Shown piece after piece: positions 55,595 to 64,000 of a DNA stretch of 64,000 nt (the first letter of the stretch is position 1; each line of letters begins with the position of its first letter). The notes under the pieces were generated by a model. That model had not been told where the DNA came from and searched no databases. It was given only the letters and a program-made list of their open reading frames with translations. The position numbers were made by a program, and so were the translations under genes. The DNA comes from Deinococcus sp. Arct2-2 (GTDB lineage: Bacteria; Deinococcota; Deinococci; Deinococcales; Deinococcaceae), in NCBI RefSeq assembly GCF_004801315.1, contig NZ_SSNW01000011.1, positions 42,653 to 106,652 on the forward strand. Reading direction: 5' to 3'.

Positions 55595-56773
55595 ATGAAC
55601 AAAGCAGTGATTGTGGCGGCCTCGCGCACGCCGACGGGCAAGTTTTTGGGGACGCTGGAATCGGTGCGGGCGGTGGAACTGGGCAGCATCACGTTGGCCG
55701 ACACCCTACGCCGGGCCGGGATTCCTGCCGAACTGGTGGAAGAAGTGATTATGGGTCATGTGGTGCAGGCAGGCTGCGGGCAAAATCCGGCGCGGCAGGC
55801 GGCACTGGCGGCGGGCCTCAGCAACGAGGTGGGCGCGCTGACCATCAACAAAGTGTGTGGCAGCGGCCTGAAAGCCGTGATTCTAGCCGCGCAGAGCATC
55901 CGGGCAGGCGACCAATCGGCGGTGCTGGCGGGCGGCATGGAATCCATGAGCAACGCGCCGCACCTACTCCCCGGCGCACGCAAAGGCTACCGACTGGGCC
56001 ACGCGCAGGTGCTGGACGCCAACACCCAAGACGGCCTGTGGTGCAGCATTAACGACGAGGGCATGGGCCTGACCGGAGAGCGCGTGGCCGACAAATACGC
56101 GATTACGCGGGACGAGCAAGACGCCTACGCTACCGCCAGCCACCAGAAAGCGATTGCCGCGCAGGGGGCCGGGCGCTTTGCCGAAGAGATTGTGGCCGTG
56201 ACTGTGAAAGGCCGCAAGGGTGACACGGTGGTAGACGCTGACGAAGGCCCACGTGCAGATACGAGCTTGGACACATTGGGCCGTCTGAAACCCGCCTTCC
56301 GCAAAGACGGCTCGGTCACGGCAGGCAACGCCCCTGGCCTGAACGACGGGGCGGCCAGCCTGCTGGTGATGAGCGAGGACGCCGCCGCCGCGCACGGGCT
56401 GAAGCCTCTGGCCGAAATTACCGGATACGCCACAGGCGGCCTTGCCCCCGAGTGGGTGATGATGACGCCCGTGCCCGCCACGCAAAAGCTGCTGAAGAAT
56501 CTGGGCATGGGCGTAGGCGACGTGGACTTGTGGGAACTGAACGAGGCCTTCAGTGTGCAGAGCCTCGCCGTGAGCCGTGAACTGGGCCTTGACCCCACCC
56601 GCGTAAACGTGAACGGCGGCGCGGTGGCGTTGGGCCACCCCATTGGAGCCAGTGGCGCACGCATTTTGGTTACGCTGCTGCACGCGCTGAAGGCACACGA
56701 CAAGGAAACGGGCGTAGCAACGCTGTGCATGGGCGGCGGCAACGGGCTGGCGTTGGCGGTTCGGCGGGTTTGA
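55595..56773 (+). CDS. Acetyl-CoA C-acetyltransferase (thiolase)
   Basis: 392 aa, full length. Nucleophile Cys88 in [22 protein letters not shown] with His348, and [11 protein letters not shown] with Cys378. [11 protein letters not shown] and [10 protein letters not shown] are conserved thiolase motifs. It catalyses reversible condensation of two acetyl-CoA or thiolysis of acetoacetyl-CoA and longer 3-ketoacyl-CoA. Leaderless start 7 nt after TATCCT. Grouped with a 3-hydroxybutyryl-CoA dehydrogenase, so fatty-acid or butyrate-type CoA chemistry is likely. Confidence 0.93.
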   Translation: MNKAVIVAASRTPTGKFLGTLESVRAVELGSITLADTLRRAGIPAELVEEVIMGHVVQAGCGQNPARQAALAAGLSNEVGALTINKVCGSGLKAVILAAQSIRAGDQSAVLAGGMESMSNAPHLLPGARKGYRLGHAQVLDANTQDGLWCSINDEGMGLTGERVADKYAITRDEQDAYATASHQKAIAAQGAGRFAEEIVAVTVKGRKGDTVVDADEGPRADTSLDTLGRLKPAFRKDGSVTAGNAPGLNDGAASLLVMSEDAAAAHGLKPLAEITGYATGGLAPEWVMMTPVPATQKLLKNLGMGVGDVDLWELNEAFSVQSLAVSRELGLDPTRVNVNGGAVALGHPIGASGARILVTLLHALKAHDKETGVATLCMGGGNGLALAVRRV

Positions 56774-56785
56774 GGCGCGGCTCAG

Positions 56786-56835
56786 GGGGCTGTGTCTAAG
56801 GTGCTGGGGCGGTGTGGTTTTGGGTGGGTAGAGCA
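56786..56835. repeat. Left arm of an imperfect inverted repeat
   Basis: CTGTGTCTAAGGTGCT, then GGGGCGGTG and GGTGGGTAGA. The reverse complement of 57300-57354 has the same blocks with one extra GGGTCTAA. The two arms flank the YCII gene. Confidence 0.6.
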
Positions 56836-56923
56836 GTTGGAAAAAGCGTCTAGCACAGCCTTTGCCTTTCTTAGACTCTCAGACTCTTGACCCTTAGACC
56901 GCCCTTACCCGTAGACTCCGCAT

Positions 56924-57238
56924 ATGACCGCCCCCACCCTCTGGATCATCCAAAGCCGCTACCTCAAGACAGGCGACGAACTGGCCGCCATTACGCCGCT
57001 GCACCGCGCTTGGCTGGATCAGCACTATGTCAGCGGGCTGTTTTTGGTCTCGGGCCGGATGCTGGACGGCACAGGCGGAGTTTTGCTGGCCCACGCCGAC
57101 ACTCAGGCGCAACTAGAAGCTGTGTTTAAGAATGATCCTTTTGTGGTGAATGGATGCAGCGAATACAGCTACACGCCGTTTACGCCAGTCAAACGGGGCA
57201 AGGCACTGGAGTTGGAGGGCGTGGCGTTGGTGGAGTAG
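56924..57238 (+). CDS. YCII-related domain protein
   Basis: 104 aa; TAGACT (56912-56917) is 6 nt before ATG. YCII fold markers: PLHRAWLDQHYVSGLFLVSG, then DPFVVNGCSEYSYTPFTPVK. YCII proteins are small ferredoxin-like enzymes or accessory proteins with a conserved His/Asp pocket; the substrate is unknown. It lies between thiolase and dehydrogenase genes. Confidence 0.8.
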   Translation: MTAPTLWIIQSRYLKTGDELAAITPLHRAWLDQHYVSGLFLVSGRMLDGTGGVLLAHADTQAQLEAVFKNDPFVVNGCSEYSYTPFTPVKRGKALELEGVALVE

Positions 57239-57299
57239 AGAAAGTCTAAGGGTCAAGGGTCTAAGTGACTAAGGCCTTGCTGGGCGCTCTCTATCACTG

Positions 57300-57354
57300 G
57301 TCTACCCACCTATGACCCCACCGCCCTAGCACCTTAGACCCTTAGACACAGCAC
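57300..57354. repeat. Right arm of the inverted repeat, with AGACCCTTAGAC motif
   Basis: Contains CACCTTAGACCCTTAGACAC. Related AGACCCTTAGAC or inverse strings occur near 55510, 56880-56900, 57245-57270 and 59910, always between genes. Confidence 0.6.
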
Positions 57355-57382
57355 ATATAAGCCATGCACAAGGAGCCAAGAA

Positions 57383-58219
57383 ATGAATTTCGGAGTCGTA
57401 GGCGCAGGACAGATGGGCGCAGGGATTGCACAGGTGGCCGCGCAAAGTGGCTTTAGCGTCATCGTGCAAGATGTCAAACCAGAGTTTCTGGAACGTGGAC
57501 GGGCCACCATTCAAAAGAGTCTTGCCAAGTTGCATGAAAAAGGCAAATTGACCGAAACGCCCGACGAAATTATGGGCCGTATCCGCTTCAGCACCGATTT
57601 GGCCGATTTTGTCGACAGTGATCTGGTAGTGGAAGCCATCGTGGAAAACGAAGCCATCAAAGCCGAACTGTTTCGCACGTTGGGCCGCATCGTCAAGGCA
57701 GACGGAATATTGGCCAGCAACACCAGCAGCATTCCTATTACGGCGCTTGCCAGTGCATCGGGCCGCCCTGAGCAGTTTATCGGAATGCACTTTATGAACC
57801 CAGTGCCGCTGATGGCGCTTGTAGAGGTGATTCGCGGCCACAGCACCAGCGATGAAACCGCCCAAAAAGTCATTCAGACCGCCGAACAGATGGGCAAAAC
57901 CCCGCTGACGTGCAATGATTTCCCCGGTTTCGTGTCCAACCGAATCCTGATGCCCATGCTGAACGAGGCTATTCAGTGCGTGATGGAAGGCGTGGCCGAA
58001 CCCCAAGCCATCGACGGCATCATGAAACTGGGGATGAATCACCCGATGGGGCCGCTGACCTTAGCGGATTTTATTGGGCTGGATACCTGCCTCGCTATTA
58101 TGGAGGTGCTGCACAAGGGGCTAGGTGACGACAAATACCGGCCTTCGCCGCTACTGAGGAAGATGGTGCAGGCAGGATTATTGGGGCGAAAAAGCGGGCA
58201 AGGCTTCTACACCTATTGA
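57383..58219 (+). CDS. 3-hydroxybutyryl-CoA dehydrogenase
   Basis: 278 aa, AAGGAG 8 nt before ATG. N-terminal Rossmann [29 protein letters not shown], then [17 protein letters not shown] containing the catalytic His, and [19 protein letters not shown] and [16 protein letters not shown]. Oxidises 3-hydroxyacyl-CoA to 3-ketoacyl-CoA with NAD. Works with the upstream thiolase in short-chain beta-oxidation or its reverse. Confidence 0.93.
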   Translation: MNFGVVGAGQMGAGIAQVAAQSGFSVIVQDVKPEFLERGRATIQKSLAKLHEKGKLTETPDEIMGRIRFSTDLADFVDSDLVVEAIVENEAIKAELFRTLGRIVKADGILASNTSSIPITALASASGRPEQFIGMHFMNPVPLMALVEVIRGHSTSDETAQKVIQTAEQMGKTPLTCNDFPGFVSNRILMPMLNEAIQCVMEGVAEPQAIDGIMKLGMNHPMGPLTLADFIGLDTCLAIMEVLHKGLGDDKYRPSPLLRKMVQAGLLGRKSGQGFYTY

Positions 58220-58297
58220 CCGGCGTGCGGCCCATCTGAGCCAGTGATGAAGGCTTGGTCAGAAGCCCCTAGGGCACACATGTTAAAACTAAGGAAT

Positions 58298-59152
58298 ATG
58301 AAATCCAGTGTGAAGTGGATCGTCTCGGCAGCCATCGCTGCGGCCAGCATGGGCATGATGGGCACCGCCAACGCCGCCGAAGTGCGTTTGGGTCTGAATA
58401 CCGGCTTCGGGTTGGGCTGCCAAGTGGCGGGGGCGCGTGTGGGCGTGCAGGAGGGGCGCATCGGCGGTTTTGTGCAGGGCGTGTACTGCAACAGCAACGT
58501 GCAGGGCGTAGCAGGCGGCGTGTCGGTGGGCGGCGCACTCACCTTCGACGTGTACCAGTCGCAAACCGTTGGAGCCTACATTCTGGCCGGAGCCAACACC
58601 AATCCCAACACCGATCCCAGCCTGTTTGCGGGCGCGGGCGTGCGCTACGGCATTCCTCTGTTCCCCGTAGAAGGCTACCTAGAGGCGGGCGTGCAGCGCA
58701 CCAGTACCCTGCTCGGCGCAATCATCGGGCCACGCGTGGGCATCGGCCTGAACTACGTGTTTCGCGGCGTAGACCTCACGGCCCCGCCCGCCGTAACGGA
58801 GGCCGCTATCAACAGCGGCGGCACTACGTCTTCGGGCGCACCGGTGGCCTGCAACGTCAGCCCCTCTCAGGACGCTTCCAACGCCGCATCTGCTGCTCAG
58901 GGGGCCATCCAGAGTGCGATTCAGGCGGGCGCGAGTGCGTACTCCGGCATTTACAGCAACATCAATCCCAGCATCAGCATCGGGTCGGCCACCGTCAGCG
59001 GCAATACGGCAACGGTCAGCGGCAGCGTTTCCTTTAGCGCCACGCAGGTCAGCAACGGGCAGGCTGTGAGTGGCAGCTACGGCGGCACCGTCAGCTTGGT
59101 TCGTAGTGGATGCAGTTGGCAAAGCACGGGCTACACCCGCAGCGGCGGCTAA
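58298..59152 (+). CDS. Exported beta-rich protein of unknown function
   Basis: 284 aa from ATG 58298 (TAAGGA). Signal peptide MKSSVKWIVSAAIAAASMGM ending at ANAAEV. The mature part is Gly/Val-rich, strand-like (GVRYGIPLFPVEGYLEAGV, TVGAYILAGANTNPNTDPSL) and could form an outer-membrane barrel or a secreted domain. A C-terminal Ser/Gly/Thr-rich region (SGNTATVSGSVSFSATQVSN) looks like a passenger or linker. No family recognised. Confidence 0.7.
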   Translation: MKSSVKWIVSAAIAAASMGMMGTANAAEVRLGLNTGFGLGCQVAGARVGVQEGRIGGFVQGVYCNSNVQGVAGGVSVGGALTFDVYQSQTVGAYILAGANTNPNTDPSLFAGAGVRYGIPLFPVEGYLEAGVQRTSTLLGAIIGPRVGIGLNYVFRGVDLTAPPAVTEAAINSGGTTSSGAPVACNVSPSQDASNAASAAQGAIQSAIQAGASAYSGIYSNINPSISIGSATVSGNTATVSGSVSFSATQVSNGQAVSGSYGGTVSLVRSGCSWQSTGYTRSGG

Positions 59153-59167
59153 ACACGACGGGCAAGG

Positions 59168-59210
59168 CAGTTTCCGGCAACGCTGAGTAAACCAGCGTTG
59201 CCGGAAACTG
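59168..59210. terminator. Convergent bidirectional terminator
   Basis: 17-bp perfect stem CAGTTTCCGGCAACGCT / AGCGTTGCCGGAAACTG, 9-nt loop, then TTTC. It lies between the exported-protein gene and the opposing peroxidase gene. Confidence 0.85.
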
Positions 59211-59247
59211 TTTCAGGTCGCTGACAGCATACGGGTCAGCTCCCAAA

Positions 59248-59844
59248 TCACCGCGCCTGCCCGTGATATTCGGCGTTGGGCAAGAATCCCAGCGCCCCAC
59301 TGACCCGGTTGGTGAGGTTAAACATTCCGATGACCTGTACCAGTTCCAGAATCTGCTGATCGCTGAGGCCCACGTCCCGTAGCGCTTGCAAGTCGGCTTC
59401 GGCCACTTCTGCCGGATGCAGGGTCAGGCGCTCGGCGTAGGCGCACAGGGCCGCCCTGCGGGGGCTGAGGCTGGCATGTCGCCAGTTCACGGCCACCAAG
59501 TCTGCCATGTGGGGGTCTTCGCCCGCTTGCTGCAATAATTCGCGCAGGGCCGCTCCATGCGATACCGCGCAGTAAATACAGCGGTTCGCGCCGCTGACCA
59601 CCACCGCCACTATCTCGCGCTCTAGCGGCGTCAAAAAGCCTTCCTTGTTCAGCAGCAGATTGAAGTAACCCCACCATGCCAAAAACTGTTCGCCGCTGAG
59701 GGCTTGAGCGCGGAACACGTTGGGCACGAATCCTACGTTGGCCTCAGCTTTAGTCCACAGCTTGCGCACGCCTTCCGGCACGTCGGTTTCGGTAGGTACG
59801 GCCAGCCATGAAATTCGGTTGTGGGCAGGATCGGTGGGGGTCAT
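59248..59844 (-). CDS. AhpD-like peroxidase-related protein
   Basis: 198 aa. Carboxymuconolactone decarboxylase/AhpD-type Cxx[17 protein letters not shown], with [19 protein letters not shown] before it. The C-terminal part [14 protein letters not shown] is typical of uncharacterised peroxidase-related proteins. It may reduce peroxides with lipoyl or thioredoxin-like partners. TACCCT is 6 nt before ATG, under the palindrome 59868-59881. Confidence 0.82.
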   Translation of the reverse strand: MTPTDPAHNRISWLAVPTETDVPEGVRKLWTKAEANVGFVPNVFRAQALSGEQFLAWWGYFNLLLNKEGFLTPLEREIVAVVVSGANRCIYCAVSHGAALRELLQQAGEDPHMADLVAVNWRHASLSPRRAALCAYAERLTLHPAEVAEADLQALRDVGLSDQQILELVQVIGMFNLTNRVSGALGFLPNAEYHGQAR

Positions 59845-59850
59845 GGGAAC

Positions 59851-59881
59851 AGGGTAGCGTAGGAAAACTAACGAGCGTTAG
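59851..59881 (-). promoter_or_regulatory. TetR-type operator and promoter of the peroxidase gene
   Basis: Palindrome CTAACG-AG-CGTTAG (59868-59881) and -10 TACCCT (59851-59856, minus strand), 6 nt before ATG. Nearly identical to the thiolase promoter block. Confidence 0.7.
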
Positions 59882-60028
59882 GAAAACGGTGAGTAGGAAC
59901 GGAAAAGAGGTCTAAGGGTCTGAGAAAGGAGTTTGGTGGCTGCTTGAAACTAAAATTCAGGGACGAGCGTCTCTCCTCTTCCACTGGAAACCCGCGCCTT
60001 TCCTACACACCACCCACGCCCCACACCC

Positions 60029-60313
60029 TCAAAATTCCATCCACACGCGCCCGCCGAAGCCGCCCCGCGCCTGTGCCTTGGCGGCTCGCAGTGCTTCCAA
60101 CTGTTCCGGCGTCAGGCCGTGCTGGGCGGCGAGAGCGTGCAGGACTTCCAGCACATCGGCCAATTCCTCCGGGTTATGTGCGTCCAAATATTCCGACACT
60201 TCTTCTTCCAGTTTGACTCTTAAGGCAACCACGTATTCGTCTGCGTCCAGAACCCGCGCCACAGCACTTGTTCCCATGATCGCCGGGATGCCGTCTCTGA
60301 CCAATTTGCCCAT
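60029..60313 (-). CDS. MazG-like nucleotide pyrophosphohydrolase
   Basis: 94 aa. MGKLVRDGIPAIM start and ALRVKLEEEVSEYLDAHNPE ELADVLEVLHALA pattern: the EExxE...ExxD metal-binding helices of the MazG-like (phosphoribosyl-ATP pyrophosphohydrolase-type) family. TAGAGT lies 6 nt before ATG. Probably hydrolyses noncanonical or alarmone-type nucleotides. Confidence 0.82.
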   Translation of the reverse strand: MGKLVRDGIPAIMGTSAVARVLDADEYVVALRVKLEEEVSEYLDAHNPEELADVLEVLHALAAQHGLTPEQLEALRAAKAQARGGFGGRVWMEF

Positions 60314-60374
60314 TTCGGCACTCTATCCCGCCTGCACAACAAAGCGGCCCCCGGCTGCGTGGTAGCCTCAAGGC

Positions 60375-61727
<1,353 letters not shown>

Positions 61728-61750
61728 GTGTGTAACTGTTCAGCCCAGAT

Positions 61751-61779
61751 TTGACAGAACTGTACAGCGTCCGTATACT
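61751..61779 (+). promoter_or_regulatory. tRNA promoter
   Basis: TTGACA (61751-61756), 17-bp spacer, TATACT (61774-61779), a near-consensus sigma-A promoter 48 nt before the tRNA. Confidence 0.82.
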
Positions 61780-61826
61780 CATTCCCGCTGCCACACGCGG
61801 CCCCGCGCAGGTGGCGGGAAGAGTAT

Positions 61827-61902
<76 letters not shown>

Positions 61903-61910
61903 CAGAAATT

Positions 61911-61933
61911 GCCCGCCTAGTGCGGGCTTTTTT
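61911..61933 (+). terminator. Terminator of the tRNA
   Basis: GCCCGC / GCGGGC stem, 5-nt loop, TTTTTT. Confidence 0.85.
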
Positions 61934-62035
61934 AGTTTCTGAATATACTGATGTTGGAATATCGGTTCCTAAAAGCACCTGTTGTTGAAGGCAGCGAGGG
62001 AGGCAGGCCGATTACCTACCTCTCCCCGCTTCACT

Positions 62036-62665
62036 TCAGTCCAGCACGTCTATTCCTGCGTCCCGTACCCGCGCCCGCACGTCTCGCACGCCTTCTCCGG
62101 TCACGCGCATTACAAAGCGGCGGCGGCCTGCTTCGGTGTCTTTGTGGTAGGTAGCCACGCTGATAATGTTGCTGGGCTGAATAGCTTGGGTGGCCCGTGC
62201 AAGGCTTCCCGGCACGTCGGGCATATCCAGCGTCAGGCGTTTGCCGCCCTCGCGCAGGCCCATGATGTTGGTAAAGGCCCGCAGCACGTCGGTGATGGTG
62301 ATGATGCCGCACAATTGCCCAAACTCACCGATCACAGGTAGGCCGCCTACAGCGTGTTCCTGCATTCTCAGGGCCGCATCTTCCATGTATTCGCCCTCGG
62401 AGGCGGTGATGACGGGGCGGGCCATCATTTCGGCCACCGTCAGTTTGCTCAGCAGATAGTTCAGTTCCCACACGCTGAGGGTGGTGGCCTTGTTCGGCAC
62501 AGCGTCCTTGAGGTCTTTGCGGGTGGTGATTCCCACCAGTTGGCCGCCCTGCATCACGGGCAGCCGCCGGAAGCCCCGTTCCTTTAAGATCTTGAGGGCG
62601 TCCATGACCGGGGTGTCGGGCAAAACAGTGATGGGATCAGGAGTCATCCAGTCGCGTACCAGCAT
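62036..62665 (-). CDS. CBS-pair plus ACT domain protein (AcuB-like)
   Basis: 209 aa from ATG 62665 ([19 protein letters not shown]). First CBS ([20 protein letters not shown]), second CBS ([40 protein letters not shown]), then an ACT-like C-terminus ([20 protein letters not shown]). CBS pairs bind adenine nucleotides; ACT binds small ligands. Probably regulates an enzyme or transporter; the partner is unknown. Confidence 0.85.
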   Translation of the reverse strand: MLVRDWMTPDPITVLPDTPVMDALKILKERGFRRLPVMQGGQLVGITTRKDLKDAVPNKATTLSVWELNYLLSKLTVAEMMARPVITASEGEYMEDAALRMQEHAVGGLPVIGEFGQLCGIITITDVLRAFTNIMGLREGGKRLTLDMPDVPGSLARATQAIQPSNIISVATYHKDTEAGRRRFVMRVTGEGVRDVRARVRDAGIDVLD

Positions 62666-62786
62666 ACAGGCCAGTGTACGTTGCCCGGAGCCGCAGCACC
62701 CGGCGGCCCCGGCCTGACGCCTCTCTGACGGCGTATGTGAACTGGCTGTGCCTACCTTCATTCGGCTCAGAAAGGAGCGTGATACG

Positions 62787-63305
62787 GTGCAAATCATGAA
62801 GCTTTCCGCCAAAACCTTTCTGTCTCCCAAGGCACTCGCTCCATTGGCTATCGTCGCTGCGTTCGGCCTCGGCACGCTTGCCCCTCACGCCCAGACCACA
62901 CCCCAAAAAATCGGTTTTGTAGATGTCCAGAAGCTGCTGACCTCTCACCCCTCCAACACCGAGATCGAGGCCATTCAGAAGAAGGCCGCCACTGAACTCG
63001 ACGCTATTAATAAGCAGATTCAGGCCATCGACACCAAAGGCACGGCTGCCACCGCCGCCGACAAGCAAACCCGTGAGCAACTGGTCAAAACCGGTCAGGC
63101 CAAAGCCGCCGAGTACGACAAGCAGCTGGCCCCCAAAGTTGCCGTCGTAGAAACTGCCGTAGACGCCGCCATCGACAAAGTCGCTAAGGCCAACGGCTTC
63201 GGCGTGATTATGGATCGCAATGTCGCCAAAAACAGCGGCCTCGTGGTTTACGCCGATCCTGCCGCCGAAATGACCGACGCCACCGTCAAGGTCTTGAAGC
63301 CCTGA
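62787..63305 (+). CDS. OmpH/Skp-like exported protein, copy 1
   Basis: 172 aa from GTG 62787, 9 nt after AAAGGAG (ATG 62796 lies too far from it). Signal peptide with [20 protein letters not shown], then [20 protein letters not shown], Ala/Lys/Gln-rich helices (the coiled tentacles) and a returning [24 protein letters not shown]. Skp-type proteins hold outer-membrane proteins in the periplasm. Tandem with copy 2. Confidence 0.85.
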   Translation: MQIMKLSAKTFLSPKALAPLAIVAAFGLGTLAPHAQTTPQKIGFVDVQKLLTSHPSNTEIEAIQKKAATELDAINKQIQAIDTKGTAATAADKQTREQLVKTGQAKAAEYDKQLAPKVAVVETAVDAAIDKVAKANGFGVIMDRNVAKNSGLVVYADPAAEMTDATVKVLKP

Positions 63306-63355
63306 TCGAGTCGGCGTGACCCTGCCTCTTCCGAGTTCAGGGGTCATGCTGCCCG

Positions 63356-63385
63356 CCCCCGCGCCTGATGCGGGGGTTCTTCTTT
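63356..63385 (+). terminator. Terminator between Skp-like genes
   Basis: CCCCCGC / GCGGGGG stem, 7-nt loop, TTCTTCTTT. Suggests partial read-through into copy 2. Confidence 0.75.
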
Positions 63386-63414
63386 GCTCCGACCAACTTG
63401 ATCCCGAGGTGGAC

Positions 63415-63894
63415 ATGAATCCTAAACTGACTTTTCTTCTTTTGCCTTTTGCCCTGATGGTGACTGTGCCCTACGCCCAACAGTCCCGCTCGCGGGTGGG
63501 CTTCGTGAACGTGCAGGCCGCTGTAAAAGCCCTGCCCAGCAGCGCCGCTTACCTGAAACTGAACACCAATGTCGCCGCCGATCTGGCAGCCAAAGCCAAG
63601 AACATTCAAGCTCTCGCCGCCAAAGCCGCCGCTTCGCGCAAACCCGCCGATCAGCAGGCGCTCCTTAAGGCGCAGCAGGCTTACCAGACCACCCAAATCG
63701 GCTACCAGTCGCGCCTGAACACCGCCTTTGCGCCGCTGGCGACCAAGCTGAATGCCACCGTTGCCAAAGTTGCCAAGACCAGTGGATTTACAGTGGTGTT
63801 CGATCAGGGTGTCGCCGCCAAAACGGGCCTCGTGGTGTACGCCAACGCCCAGACCACCGACCTGACCGCAGCCGTCATCAAAGCGCTGAAATAG
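63415..63894 (+). CDS. OmpH/Skp-like exported protein, copy 2
   Basis: 159 aa, GAGGTGG before ATG. Signal peptide [39 protein letters not shown], helical coiled middle, then [28 protein letters not shown]. Shares domain order and the terminal xGFxVxxDxxVAxxxGLVVYA motif with copy 1. Confidence 0.83.
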   Translation: MNPKLTFLLLPFALMVTVPYAQQSRSRVGFVNVQAAVKALPSSAAYLKLNTNVAADLAAKAKNIQALAAKAAASRKPADQQALLKAQQAYQTTQIGYQSRLNTAFAPLATKLNATVAKVAKTSGFTVVFDQGVAAKTGLVVYANAQTTDLTAAVIKALK

Positions 63895-63922
63895 CCGGAA
63901 AAAGTGGTTGAAAATAGGAAAG

Positions 63923-63953
63923 AGGCCCAGCCAGAGTGTTGGGCCTTTTTTTT
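63923..63953 (+). terminator. Terminator
   Basis: AGGCCCA / TGGGCCT stem, 10-nt loop, then an eight-T run, after the second Skp-like gene. Bases 63954-64000 show no feature. Confidence 0.87.
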
Positions 63954-64000
63954 CTACGGTGGCAAAATCAGCTTATCCCAATCTGCTTCAAGTTGAGCGA

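Overview
The window looks like a Deinococcus chromosome carrying a nearly complete contractile-tailed (myovirus-type) prophage. The Deinococcus assignment is an inference. It rests on high-GC coding sequence, on many TANNNT -10 boxes placed 5-7 nt before a start codon (leaderless transcription, common in this genus), and on ordinary host genes at the right end. No integrase or attachment site is visible, so the left end of the prophage probably lies before base 1.

Layout. Bases 1-3,649 (minus strand) hold a DUF3037/HipA-like kinase pair, a membrane protein, a lipoprotein, and a two-gene repressor operon: an HTH repressor with a degenerate S24 domain and a separate, apparently intact S24 peptidase. 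Divergent operators at 3,659-3,770 separate it from the early operon. That operon (3,791-12,374) is tightly overlapped and encodes a Cro-like protein, small Zn-finger and membrane proteins, a RecT/Bet annealing protein, a winged-helix initiator-like protein and a DnaB helicase. Bases 12,386-18,379 are an accessory stretch of small genes on both strands, including RusA, a DUF7669 protein, lipoproteins, small membrane proteins and duplicated promoter elements. Bases 18,453-27,402 are packaging and head genes: small and large terminase, portal, scaffold, decoration and capsid proteins, and connectors. Bases 27,399-42,874 are tail genes: sheath, tube, a frameshifted chaperone, tape measure with lytic transglycosylase, baseplate hub/spike, gpW/25, J, I, and fibre/spike.

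Bases 43,322-46,036 hold AT-richer cargo genes, including a SecB-like protein next to a candidate PD-(D/E)XK nuclease. Bases 46,172-49,056 form a second repressor-controlled cassette inside the late region. Two small immunity-like genes follow. The lysis module (49,995-52,710) has a HExxH lipoprotein, membrane proteins and a GH19 endolysin, and ends at a strong terminator.

Bases 52,785-55,399 are transitional: an NPCBM lipoprotein, a membrane protein and a small minus-strand gene. From 55,595 onward the genes are host chromosome: thiolase, a YCII protein and 3-hydroxybutyryl-CoA dehydrogenase (fatty acid or phenylacetate-type CoA metabolism), an exported protein, an AhpD-like peroxidase, a MazG-like protein, SRP54 (Ffh), tRNA-Lys(TTT), a CBS-ACT protein and two tandem OmpH/Skp-like proteins. 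The thiolase and peroxidase genes share a promoter carrying the palindrome CTAACGNNCGTTAG, which suggests one TetR-type regulon.

The observations most worth following up are the split LexA-like repressor/peptidase, the TTT-TGA +1 frameshift in the tail chaperone, the SecB-like/nuclease pair, the nested repressor cassette and the shared palindromic promoters.
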